Made by a program: the position numbers and the translations under genes. A DNA stretch of 24,934 nucleotides from Flavobacteriales bacterium UBA3442. Lineage in GTDB: Bacteria; Bacteroidota; Bacteroidia; Flavobacteriales; Schleiferiaceae. Shown piece after piece: positions 15,461 to 22,866 of this stretch (position 1 is the stretch's first letter; each line of letters starts with the position of its first letter). The DNA is taken from positions 1-24,934 of the forward strand of contig DFSH01000035.1 in the NCBI GenBank assembly GCA_002378565.1, in the 5' to 3' direction. The notes under the pieces were generated by a model, which was not told where the DNA came from, did not search any database, and saw only the letters and a list, made by a program, of their open reading frames with translations.

Positions 15461-16477
15461 TCAGGACAAAGGTACAGGACCTTTGCCAACTTCATCAAGT
15501 ATCATTCGACCATCTTTGCACAGGGATTTCAACTGATCATTGGCAAAGGATTCAACGGTTGATTTCAAGCTTTCAGGGTAGAGCATGTGCACATTGGCAC
15601 CAGCATCTAGGGTGAAGCCAACAGGCACTTGCTTGTCTTGTCTGAACTGCCTGATTCGCTGAATGATAGCTAGGGTGTTGGGTTTCATCAGTAAATAGCT
15701 TGGGGAAGAATTCATCATCAAGCCGTGCAAGGTCAATGCTTCAGATTCAATCAGATCAATGAATGCCCAATGATCTCCTGCCTTGAGGATGCCCTGCAAG
15801 GCATCCATGTTGTGGTGCGCTTGCTCGAAACGTGTTGCGGCAAAGGGGTGCTTGGCCATCAATTCATGGCCTGCACTGCTGCTCACAGATTTTTGCCCCA
15901 CATCTACCAGCAAAACCAAATCTTGGTAACTCATCATGTCCGGGTGAACCTCATGGGGGTAGGGGATGGCGTGGTTATCGGATGAGCCAGGTGTTCCCTT
16001 GTGCACACCCCAAACGACTAAACCACCCATCACTGATCGACTGGCGCTGCCAGACCCTAACCTGGCAAGCAAGGAAGCTTCTTCTGTGAAGTCTGATGAC
16101 ATCGTGCTCAACCCTGCTTTTCGTGCATGGTCAAGCAAACAAAGAGCCATGGCACTGAAGGCACTTGCGCTGCTGGCAATGCCACTTGAATGGGGAAAAC
16201 TGTTGCTGCTTTCAATGGTGACATGGTGATCTTTCAACCAAGGTAGGCGGTCATCAATTCGGTCAAACCAGGTTTGAATTTTTGCTGCAAATGCTGGCTT
16301 GTCAACACCATCTAGGGCCACAGTGAAGCCCTTCCCCTCTTTCAAAGTCATGCTGGTTGTGCTGCGACAATTAGAAAGTGTGAAACTGATGGAGGGATTG
16401 GACGGCAATTGCTGTCCGTGCTTGCCCCAGTATTTGACCAGTGCAATATTGGATGGGGATGACCAGGTATGGGTCAC
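15461..16477 (-). CDS. mvaD: Diphosphomevalonate decarboxylase
   Basis: A 338-residue GHMP-family enzyme that converts diphosphomevalonate to isopentenyl diphosphate with ATP, the last step of the mevalonate pathway. Diagnostic parts: SSPSNIALVKYWGKHGQQLP at the N terminus (6-25), the phosphate loop SSGIASSASAFSAMAL (97-112), GSGSASRSVMGG (141-152), and the catalytic Asp in FTLDAGANVHML near the C terminus. The start is GTG at 16477-16475, in a GTGA overlap with the fabD stop; the next ATG is far inside the conserved region, so GTG is needed to retain the N-terminal motif. Presence of this gene with mevalonate kinase shows that isoprenoids come from mevalonate rather than the MEP route, as in most Flavobacteria. 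Confidence 0.94.
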   Translation of the reverse strand: MTHTWSSPSNIALVKYWGKHGQQLPSNPSISFTLSNCRSTTSMTLKEGKGFTVALDGVDKPAFAAKIQTWFDRIDDRLPWLKDHHVTIESSNSFPHSSGIASSASAFSAMALCLLDHARKAGLSTMSSDFTEEASLLARLGSGSASRSVMGGLVVWGVHKGTPGSSDNHAIPYPHEVHPDMMSYQDLVLLVDVGQKSVSSSAGHELMAKHPFAATRFEQAHHNMDALQGILKAGDHWAFIDLIESEALTLHGLMMNSSPSYLLMKPNTLAIIQRIRQFRQDKQVPVGFTLDAGANVHMLYPESLKSTVESFANDQLKSLCKDGRMILDEVGKGPVPLS

Positions 16478-17340
16478 GCGCTAGAAGCTTCCATTCCAGG
16501 TGATATTTTGCGAATCATGCCCTGCAATGCGCGACCTGGACCAACTTCAGTGAAGGATGTTGCGCCATCGCTCACCATGGCACGGATGCTTTGTGACCAA
16601 TTAACAGAACCCGTCAATTGAGCCTTCAGGTTGTCGCGAATGGCATCCAGGTCAGTCACTGCTGCCGCTGCCACATTTTGGTAAATGGGGCAAATGGGCT
16701 TTGTGATGGTCACCTTGTCAACGGCTGCCGCCAATATCAAACCAGCAGGCTGCATCAAAGGGCTGTGAAATGCGCCCCCAACAGGTAAGATCAATGCCCG
16801 ACGAGCACCTGCCTGTTTGGCTGCCTCACAGGCTGTTTCAATGGCTGCTAAGTCGCCAGAAATCACCAACTGGCCAGGGCTGTTGTAATTCGCGGGAACC
16901 ACAATGCCCGCGGTTTGTTCGCAGATGCCTTCAACAACGTCATTGTCAAGCCCAATAATTGCAGCCATGGTAGACGGTTGCAGCTCACAGGCGGATTGCA
17001 TGGCTATGGCGCGTTGAGACACCAAGGTCAAGGCGTCTTCAAAAGTCAAAGCCTTTGCCGCAACAAGGGCAGAAAATTCGCCCAAAGAATGGCCAGCAAC
17101 CATGTCAGGTTGAAAGCTGTCTCCCAGGGAAGCAGCTTTTGCAATTGAATGTAAGAACACAGCTGGCTGGGTGACCTTGGTTTGTGTCAAGTCCTCCATG
17201 GACCCGTTGAACATGATGTCGCTCAGGTTGAAGCCTAAGATGTCATTGGCTTGGTCAAAGAGAGCCTTCTGGCCTGCGTACAAATCGCTGCCCATTCCTG
17301 GACTTTGGGCGCCTTGGCCCGGAAACACATAGGCTTTCAT
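16474..17340 (-). CDS. fabD: Malonyl-CoA:ACP transacylase FabD
   Basis: A 288-residue cytosolic enzyme that moves malonyl groups from coenzyme A to acyl carrier protein for fatty-acid synthesis. The N terminus has YVFPGQGAQSPGMG; the nucleophile is S85 in VAGHSLGEFSAL; R110 (SQRAIAMQ) binds the malonyl carboxylate; H192 in GAFHSPLM completes the catalytic pair. QVTQPA-like KVTQPAVFLHS (55-65) is also standard. Length is normal. It overlaps mvaD by 4 bases (GTGA) and the upstream pterin gene by 4 bases (ATGA), so all three are probably translated in series. Confidence 0.96.
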   Translation of the reverse strand: MKAYVFPGQGAQSPGMGSDLYAGQKALFDQANDILGFNLSDIMFNGSMEDLTQTKVTQPAVFLHSIAKAASLGDSFQPDMVAGHSLGEFSALVAAKALTFEDALTLVSQRAIAMQSACELQPSTMAAIIGLDNDVVEGICEQTAGIVVPANYNSPGQLVISGDLAAIETACEAAKQAGARRALILPVGGAFHSPLMQPAGLILAAAVDKVTITKPICPIYQNVAAAAVTDLDAIRDNLKAQLTGSVNWSQSIRAMVSDGATSFTEVGPGRALQGMIRKISPGMEASSA

Positions 17341-17750
17341 TCTCCGTAGTATTCTACCATGTTATTTTCAGTCTCCACGATGCGAATGCAATGCAATGCT
17401 GCACCATGTTTAGCTATGGGGCCTTCAATCTGCTGCCAGAAAACCATGGCTAGATTCTCAGTGGAAGGCATGATTCCTTGCATGAAAGGCACATCGTGAT
17501 TGAGGTTTCGATGGTCAACATGCTGTATGATTTCGCTATCCATGATGGCTTTAAGATCCACCAAATTGATCACAAACCCTGTGTCAGGATTGACCTCACC
17601 CTTGACCGTGACGATCAATTGAAAGTTGTGACCATGGCTGTATTCATTGGCACAATGACCAAACACAGCCTGATTCTTTTCATCAGACCAGCTGGGGTTT
17701 GCCAAGCGATGAGCCGCACTGAAAATGGCGCGACGTTGGATATAAATCAT
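17337..17750 (-). CDS. 6-pyruvoyl-tetrahydropterin synthase / QueD family enzyme
   Basis: A 137-residue T-fold enzyme acting on dihydroneopterin triphosphate. Zinc ligands are H14 (FSAAHRL), H39 and H41 (SHGHNF). The catalytic cysteine is C33, in the spacing C-x5-HGH, as in 6-pyruvoyl-tetrahydropterin synthase; QueD proper has C-x3-HGH. The proton-relay pair D79-H80 (QHVDHRNLN) and the pterin-anchoring E127 (VETENN) are present. Annotation pipelines usually call such genes queD, but the spacing leaves open a pterin-cofactor role instead of queuosine synthesis, so I give no symbol. No queC, queE or folE is in the window. The gene lies 1 base after the lipoprotein gene and overlaps fabD by ATGA. 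Confidence 0.88.
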   Translation of the reverse strand: MIYIQRRAIFSAAHRLANPSWSDEKNQAVFGHCANEYSHGHNFQLIVTVKGEVNPDTGFVINLVDLKAIMDSEIIQHVDHRNLNHDVPFMQGIMPSTENLAMVFWQQIEGPIAKHGAALHCIRIVETENNMVEYYGE

Positions 17751-17751
17751 C

Positions 17752-18120
17752 TCAGTTGCCTTGTTGCTCGATGGCCACTTTCCTTGTCTTTACTGGGCCG
17801 TCTTCTGATTGACGGTAGGTGTAAATCACATGGCTTGGCTCAAAGTCTAGACCCTTTGCCATGACGCTGATAGTGAAGGATTCAACACCTTTGGAGCTGA
17901 GCAGAGGACCACTGCCATCAGTCACCTTGATCTTGAAAAAACCATTGGAAAAATGCTCACCATCGCTGAGTCGGACATCGATGACATCAACAATTGACTG
18001 TGCAGACTTGGTGACTGCGATATCGTAACGGTCAGAAGACAGTTGACTGGATGTAGCCTTTGGCGCGCCGCATGCGGTCAGCAGAAATAACAGGCTAAGT
18101 GTGGTGAAAAAATACTTCAT
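17752..18120 (-). CDS. Small lipoprotein of unknown function
   Basis: A 122-residue protein with a lipoprotein signal peptide: basic start MKYFF, hydrophobic core, and the lipobox LTAC with C17 as the lipid-bearing residue. The mature part is mostly short beta-type strands (for example HFSNGFFKIKVTDGSGPLL and GVESFTISVMAKGLDFEPS) and ends with a charged tail. I do not recognise a family. It is the first gene of the minus-strand block containing the pterin enzyme, fabD and the mevalonate genes, with 1 base to the next start, so it is co-transcribed with them; nothing in it points to a pathway link. About 108 bases separate it from the merR stop, where the block's promoter should lie. Confidence 0.75.
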   Translation of the reverse strand: MKYFFTTLSLLFLLTACGAPKATSSQLSSDRYDIAVTKSAQSIVDVIDVRLSDGEHFSNGFFKIKVTDGSGPLLSSKGVESFTISVMAKGLDFEPSHVIYTYRQSEDGPVKTRKVAIEQQGN

Positions 18121-18228
18121 GAATCAATGATTTGTGCAAAGGTCGGACATCTTGGACGAATGAGCTAAAGGAGGATGATAGGCTTGTGGTTTAATAGTCT
18201 GCCTTTTTCCAAGGGCATTTGGAAGATT

Positions 18229-18573
18229 TCAGGGGAGCTTTTCAATCTGCTGTCTCAGGGACTGCATGTCTGACCGTACCTGCATTAAACGACGTACGAC
18301 TTCTTCATTGTTTGCTACATCGTCAACATTGCTGTTGAATTTCTTGATGGCACCTTCAATGGTGAAGCCTCGCTCTTTGACCAGGTGGTATATCCGACGC
18401 AGGATATCCATGTCCTTTGCGGTGTATTTCCGTTGACCCTTGGTGGATTTTTTAGGCTTCAATTGCGGGAATTGCTTTTCCCAAAATCGAAGCGTAGAAG
18501 GCAGGAGGTCAAAGGTATTTGCGGCATCACCGATGCTGTAATAGCGCTTGGTCCATTCAGTGGGTATTGCCAT
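18229..18573 (-). CDS. MerR-family transcriptional regulator, short form
   Basis: A 114-residue DNA-binding protein. The N-terminal winged helix-turn-helix is clear: YYSIGDAANTFDLLPSTLRFWEKQFPQL (11-38), the wing with QRKYTAKDMDILRRIYHLV, and the helix FTIEGAIKKF, followed by a short coiled coil (about 85-112) for dimerisation. There is no C-terminal effector domain and no metal-binding cysteine, so the signal it senses is unknown. Relatives of this short MerR type sit beside M23 peptidase and alaS genes in many Flavobacteria. Its ATG shares one base with the M23 gene stop (TGATG), showing coupling. The natural candidate target is its own operon or the nearby divergent region, which is inference. 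Confidence 0.9.
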   Translation of the reverse strand: MAIPTEWTKRYYSIGDAANTFDLLPSTLRFWEKQFPQLKPKKSTKGQRKYTAKDMDILRRIYHLVKERGFTIEGAIKKFNSNVDDVANNEEVVRRLMQVRSDMQSLRQQIEKLP

Positions 18574-19550
18574 CAGTCCATGCTTTGGTTGGCAGACTCA
18601 GCCATGATCAATAGATCATTGTATTCCTCAGGGCTTAGGTCATTGAAGAAGTAGTTGATGGGGTTCACCCGGCGACCATTGTAGATCACTTCATAGTGCA
18701 AGTGGTTGGCTGTGGATCGGCCCGTTCGCCCAACATAGCCAATGAGCTCCCCTCGCTTGACCCGCCGCCCCCGTGGAGCTGCTGTCTTGTGCATGTGCGC
18801 GTAGAGCGTGTGGTAGCCAAAGCCATGAGAAATGGTGATGTGTTTTCCAAACCCTTTGCCGCCAAAGCGCTCATTGGAAATCACAATGCCATCTGCTGTG
18901 GCATAGATGGGGGTCATGCGCGGTGCAGAGAAATCGACACCTGTATGCATCCTGCTCTTTTTTAGAATAGGGTGGAAGCGGTAGCCATAAGAGCTGGAGA
19001 ACCATGTGCCAGGTTGGTCCTTGAGAGGCCGGATGGCGGGCAAAGCACTCAAGAGTGCTTCCTTCTTGGTTACCAAGTCTGCTAATTCATCCAAGCTTTT
19101 AGACTGAACATTGACACGCTGACTCAATTGATCAACCTTCAATGCAGACCGTTCAAGCAATTCGCCATTGGGAAGCCCTCGTATCGTTGCATAGCGTTGT
19201 GCGCTCCCACTGATGCCACGCAATCGGTTTTCGCGGCTTGGCGGATCAGATTCAAAAATGACACGGTACACCTCATCATCCCGTCTCTCAACCTGTTGGA
19301 TGATGCCGGACAAGGAAGCAACCCGACGGTCAAGCTGTTCAAAGAGCATTTCTGTTTCAGCCAGTTCCCGCTTGAGGAGCTTTTCTTCCGGGGAGTCAAG
19401 AATCACTTGCAAGCCAAAGAAAAAGAGGATACCAAGGAGTATGGAAGCAAGGATAAAGACGCCGGTATCGCGCAATCGATCCTTCCAATTCTTTTCAACC
19501 TTGCGGTAAGCAAGGCTCAAGGGGTCATATACGTACTTTGTCTTCTTCAT
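18573..19550 (-). CDS. M23-family (LytM) cell-wall metallopeptidase, membrane-anchored
   Basis: A 325-residue protein with a cytoplasmic N terminus, one membrane helix (about 30-51), a coiled-coil periplasmic stretch (about 55-175), and a C-terminal LytM domain (about 183-301). The zinc site is complete: H202 and D206 in MHTGVDFSAP, H285 in NHLHYEV; H252 in LYAHMH is the second catalytic histidine. It should therefore be an active peptidoglycan endopeptidase rather than a degenerate activator. FSSSYGYRFHPILKKSRMH and VGRTGRSTANHLHYE are standard for the group. Coupled by TGATG to the merR gene and divergent from alaS across a 59-base gap. Its role is in remodelling or division of the cell wall; the cut bond is not predicted. 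Confidence 0.94.
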   Translation of the reverse strand: MKKTKYVYDPLSLAYRKVEKNWKDRLRDTGVFILASILLGILFFFGLQVILDSPEEKLLKRELAETEMLFEQLDRRVASLSGIIQQVERRDDEVYRVIFESDPPSRENRLRGISGSAQRYATIRGLPNGELLERSALKVDQLSQRVNVQSKSLDELADLVTKKEALLSALPAIRPLKDQPGTWFSSSYGYRFHPILKKSRMHTGVDFSAPRMTPIYATADGIVISNERFGGKGFGKHITISHGFGYHTLYAHMHKTAAPRGRRVKRGELIGYVGRTGRSTANHLHYEVIYNGRRVNPINYFFNDLSPEEYNDLLIMAESANQSMD

Positions 19551-19570
19551 GTCGGGTTGAAATTCCGTAT

Positions 19571-19587
19571 TTTTGGACTTTCCAAAA
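19571..19587. repeat. Perfect inverted repeat between the M23 gene and alaS
   Basis: TTTTGGA (19571-19577) and TCCAAAA (19581-19587) are exact reverse complements around a CTT spacer. They lie in the 59-base gap between two divergent start codons. No T tract follows on either strand outside the repeat and no gene ends here, so it is not a terminator. It could be an operator or a 5'-leader hairpin. The repeat is seen directly; the role is inference. Confidence 0.55.
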
Positions 19588-19609
19588 GTAGGAAAACGCT
19601 AAAGATATT

Positions 19610-22216
19610 ATGACCGCATCTCAGATAAGACAGGCCTTTTTAAACTTTTTTGCTAACAAAGGGCATGAGATTGTGCATTCAGCGCCCTTGGTGATGAAGG
19701 ATGACCCGACCTTGATGTTCGTCAATGCTGGCATGAATCCCTTCAAGGATATATTCACAGGAGCTAAGCCAGCAAAGCAATCCAGGGTCGCTGACTCACA
19801 GAAATGCCTGCGAGTTTCAGGCAAGCATAATGACTTGGAAGAGGTCGGAATTGACACCTACCATCACACCTTGTTTGAGATGTTGGGGAATTGGAGCTTT
19901 GGCGATTACTTCAAGCAAGAGGCCATCGATTGGGCATGGGAACTGCTCATTGATGTCTACCAGCTGGATCCAGAAAGGCTCTACGTCACCTTTTTTGAAG
20001 GCGACAAGGGGGATGGATTGGCTATGGATGATGAAGCAAAGTCGCATTGGGCAAAACACCTGCCGGCTGATCGCATCCTCAATGGCAATAAAGCTGACAA
20101 TTTTTGGGAAATGGGCGAAACAGGCCCTTGTGGCCCTTGTTCAGAAATACACATTGACCTGCGTCCAGACAAAGAGCGCAAGCAAATTGATGGGGCAACA
20201 TTAGTGAACATGGATCACCCACAGGTGATTGAAGTTTGGAATTTGGTGTTCATGCAATACCAGCGATTGGCCGATGGCAGTTTGGTGGATTTACCTTCAC
20301 AGCATGTGGACACAGGGATGGGTTTTGAGCGCTTGGTTCGCGCCATCGAAGGCAAGTCATCCAATTACGACACCGATGTTTTTGCCCCTTACATTCAGCG
20401 GCTGGAGTCAATGAGTGGCAGATCCTATGGCAAGGATGAATCGGTAGATGTAGCCATGCGGGTGATTGCTGACCATGTCAGAGCCGTAGGGTTTGCGATT
20501 GCAGATGGCCAATTGCCATCCAATACGGGTGCAGGCTACGTGATTCGTCGCATTTTGAGACGAGCCGTTCGCTATGGCTATTCCGTTTTGCAATTCAATG
20601 AGCCATTCATTGCACGTCTGGTGCCAGACATGGTGGAAAGCATGGGCAAGGCCTTCCCTGAATTGAAGGCTCAACAGACCTTGATGACCCAAGTCATCGA
20701 AGAAGAAGAACAGGCCTTCCTTCGCACACTGGCCAGTGGCTTGAAGCGATTGGATGCAGCCATGAAAGAGGGAAAACCCCTGACGGGTAAACAGTCTTTC
20801 GAGCTGTATGACACCTATGGATTCCCTCTGGACTTAACGGCCTTGATTTGCAAGGAAAAAGGCATTGTGCTTGACGAGAAAGGCTTCCACGAGGCCATGG
20901 CTGAACAGAAAGGCCGCAGCAAAGAGGCGGGCGCACAAAAGGTGGGTGACTGGGTAGAAGTTGCTCAAGGCATTGGCGACCAGTTTGTTGGTTATGATCA
21001 GTACACAACGGAGTCCAAGCTTCTTCGACACCGCAAGGTCAGCAATGCAAAAGGTGACTTCACACAGGTGGTGATCCAACCGACACCTTTTTACCCAGAA
21101 GGCGGTGGTCAGGTTGGTGATCGCGGATGGTTGACCATGGGCAAGGATCGCATTGAAGTGCTCAACTGCAGCTCAGAGGCCGGCGCGATTCTTCACCTTG
21201 TTGCCACCATGCCTGCTAAACCATCGGCGGAGGTGGAAGCTGCCATCAATGAAGGCAAGCGAAAGGCCTCTGCTCAAAACCACAGCGCAACCCATTTGCT
21301 ACACAAAGCATTGAGGGATATTTTGGGTGTGCACGTAGAGCAACGCGGGTCCTTTGTGTCTGATGAGTACCTGCGATTTGATTTCAGCCATTTTCAGCGC
21401 ATTGCTGCAAAGGAATTGACGGCCATAGAGTCACATGTATCTGCAGCTATTCTACAAGACCACCCTTTGCAGGAATTCAGAGAGTCCACCATGGAGGAAG
21501 CAAAGGCAAAAGGGGCCTTGGCACTTTTTGGCGAGAAATATGGCGACAGCGTTCGGGTCATCCAATTGGGTGATTCAGTTGAATTGTGTGGAGGAACCCA
21601 TGTGTCAACAACAGCAGCACTTTCGCCTTTTGTGATTGTGTCAGAGTCTAGTGTGGCTGCAGGCATTCGACGCATTGAGGCCTTAGCTGGGCATTCAGCC
21701 TCCATCTACCTTAAACAGGCACAGCAATCACAGCAAGCTATTTTGGCATTGACCAAGGGGCAGGATCCCTTGCAAGCGATGGAATCCATGAAAAAGGAAT
21801 TGAGCACCATGCAAAAAGCATTGAAGTCCTACCAATCTGCTCAGGCAGGGGATTTGAAGGCAGAATTGCTGCAGTCAGCGAAGGCGATTGGGCCATACAA
21901 CATGATGGCAGCCGCGGTGGACTTGGATGCGGGAAGCGCTAAAGACTTGGCCTTTGCCTTGGTGAAGCAAGACCCCAAATCTGTGGTTTTGTTGGCATTG
22001 AGCAATGATGGCAAGGCACAAGCACACATGGCTGTTGGCAAGCAAGCCTTGGACGTGGCCCATGCGGGTCAGTGGGTGAAGGCCTTGGGTCATCACATTC
22101 AAGGCAGCGGCGGTGGTCAAGACTTTTATGCATCTGCTGGCGGTAAAAGCCCAGCAGGCATACCCGATTTATTGCAAGCATTTGAAGAAAAACTTACATC
22201 ATGCATCAACGCCTAA
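19610..22216 (+). CDS. alaS: Alanyl-tRNA synthetase
   Basis: An 868-residue class II synthetase, full length for the family. The N-terminal aminoacylation core starts with SQIRQAFLNFFANKGHEIVHSAP and contains the alanine-enzyme signatures FVNAGMNPFKDIFTG and NWSFGDYFK. The editing domain that removes mischarged serine has the complete metal site: H558 and H562 in NHSATHLLH, and C660 and H664 in LCGGTHVS. The C-terminal oligomerisation domain ends with GGGQDFYASAGGKSPAGI. The ATG at 19610 gives the expected N terminus. Its last 16 bases overlap the start of a small outer-membrane protein gene. Confidence 0.98.
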   Translation: MTASQIRQAFLNFFANKGHEIVHSAPLVMKDDPTLMFVNAGMNPFKDIFTGAKPAKQSRVADSQKCLRVSGKHNDLEEVGIDTYHHTLFEMLGNWSFGDYFKQEAIDWAWELLIDVYQLDPERLYVTFFEGDKGDGLAMDDEAKSHWAKHLPADRILNGNKADNFWEMGETGPCGPCSEIHIDLRPDKERKQIDGATLVNMDHPQVIEVWNLVFMQYQRLADGSLVDLPSQHVDTGMGFERLVRAIEGKSSNYDTDVFAPYIQRLESMSGRSYGKDESVDVAMRVIADHVRAVGFAIADGQLPSNTGAGYVIRRILRRAVRYGYSVLQFNEPFIARLVPDMVESMGKAFPELKAQQTLMTQVIEEEEQAFLRTLASGLKRLDAAMKEGKPLTGKQSFELYDTYGFPLDLTALICKEKGIVLDEKGFHEAMAEQKGRSKEAGAQKVGDWVEVAQGIGDQFVGYDQYTTESKLLRHRKVSNAKGDFTQVVIQPTPFYPEGGGQVGDRGWLTMGKDRIEVLNCSSEAGAILHLVATMPAKPSAEVEAAINEGKRKASAQNHSATHLLHKALRDILGVHVEQRGSFVSDEYLRFDFSHFQRIAAKELTAIESHVSAAILQDHPLQEFRESTMEEAKAKGALALFGEKYGDSVRVIQLGDSVELCGGTHVSTTAALSPFVIVSESSVAAGIRRIEALAGHSASIYLKQAQQSQQAILALTKGQDPLQAMESMKKELSTMQKALKSYQSAQAGDLKAELLQSAKAIGPYNMMAAAVDLDAGSAKDLAFALVKQDPKSVVLLALSNDGKAQAHMAVGKQALDVAHAGQWVKALGHHIQGSGGGQDFYASAGGKSPAGIPDLLQAFEEKLTSCINA

Positions 22217-22866
22217 GCCTCCTGCTGTTGTTCAGCCTATCGCTGAGCACCAACGCTCAGACCTTTTACACTGACAGTAAAGTCTCTTCCACCAAAGTCT
22301 CCTTTGAGGCCTTTGCCTCACCGATGACCATGTTGCGAAAGGTGGCTTCTGATTTGCAGGGCAATCAAGTGCCTGTTTCTGACACTTGGCACGCCATGCT
22401 CAACACAGAGACAGGCATGGTATTCACATACAAGACAAGGGGCTTGCGCTTTGCTGTGGGTGTGGGTCAGTCGGATCTTCGTTGGGGCGTGTCAGATAGC
22501 ATGGGCAATCGGGTGAATACCCATGCGCGCTACTGGACATTTCCTATCAGGGCGGGTTTGGTGACGCAAATCACGGATGTTTTCAGCTTAGAGGTGTGGC
22601 CACAATTGACCGTCCGCAAAGCGATTTCTCTGGAAAAAAATTGGTTGATTTTGCCGGTGGCCCCTCGGGCAGAAACCCCCCTAGCTGCTGGTTTAACCGT
22701 TGGTTCAGCCTTTCGAATGAATGACCATTTCAGCTTCACCCTTGGCGCTTTCATGGAGTTTGGATTGGATGATCTGGAAGATGCAGGCTCAGGCCCCGCT
22801 TTCAGAAGCCATGGAGAATTGCCCTTTTTCTTGGGTCTTCGAACAGGTTTGAGGTTCAGCCTCTAA
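22201..22866 (+). CDS. Small outer-membrane beta-barrel protein, function unknown
   Basis: A 221-residue protein with a signal peptide (about 1-20, ending STNAQ). The mature part alternates polar and hydrophobic residues in about eight strands (for example TGMVFTYKTRGLRFAVGVG, FSLEVWPQLTVRKAI, FSFTLGAFMEFGL and LPFFLGLRTGLRFSL) and ends in an aromatic/hydrophobic terminal strand, as in outer-membrane barrels. I do not recognise a specific family. The ATG at 22201 lies inside the alaS end, a 16-base overlap in a different frame, and is needed to keep the signal peptide, so it probably depends on alaS transcription. Its stop overlaps the murF stop on the other strand (4 bases shared), leaving no space for a terminator between the convergent genes. 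Confidence 0.8.
   Translation: MHQRLSLLLLFSLSLSTNAQTFYTDSKVSSTKVSFEAFASPMTMLRKVASDLQGNQVPVSDTWHAMLNTETGMVFTYKTRGLRFAVGVGQSDLRWGVSDSMGNRVNTHARYWTFPIRAGLVTQITDVFSLEVWPQLTVRKAISLEKNWLILPVAPRAETPLAAGLTVGSAFRMNDHFSFTLGAFMEFGLDDLEDAGSGPAFRSHGELPFFLGLRTGLRFSL

Noticed and set aside
18207..18224. TTCCAA...TTGGAA hairpin after merR as a possible terminator
   Set aside because: The stem is only six AT-rich pairs and on the minus strand it is followed by A residues rather than T, so it does not fit a rho-independent terminator.
19128..19613. 161-codon plus-strand open frame opposite the M23 peptidase gene, ending at the alaS start
   Set aside because: It is antisense to a clear metallopeptidase and has no recognisable domain or coding pattern.
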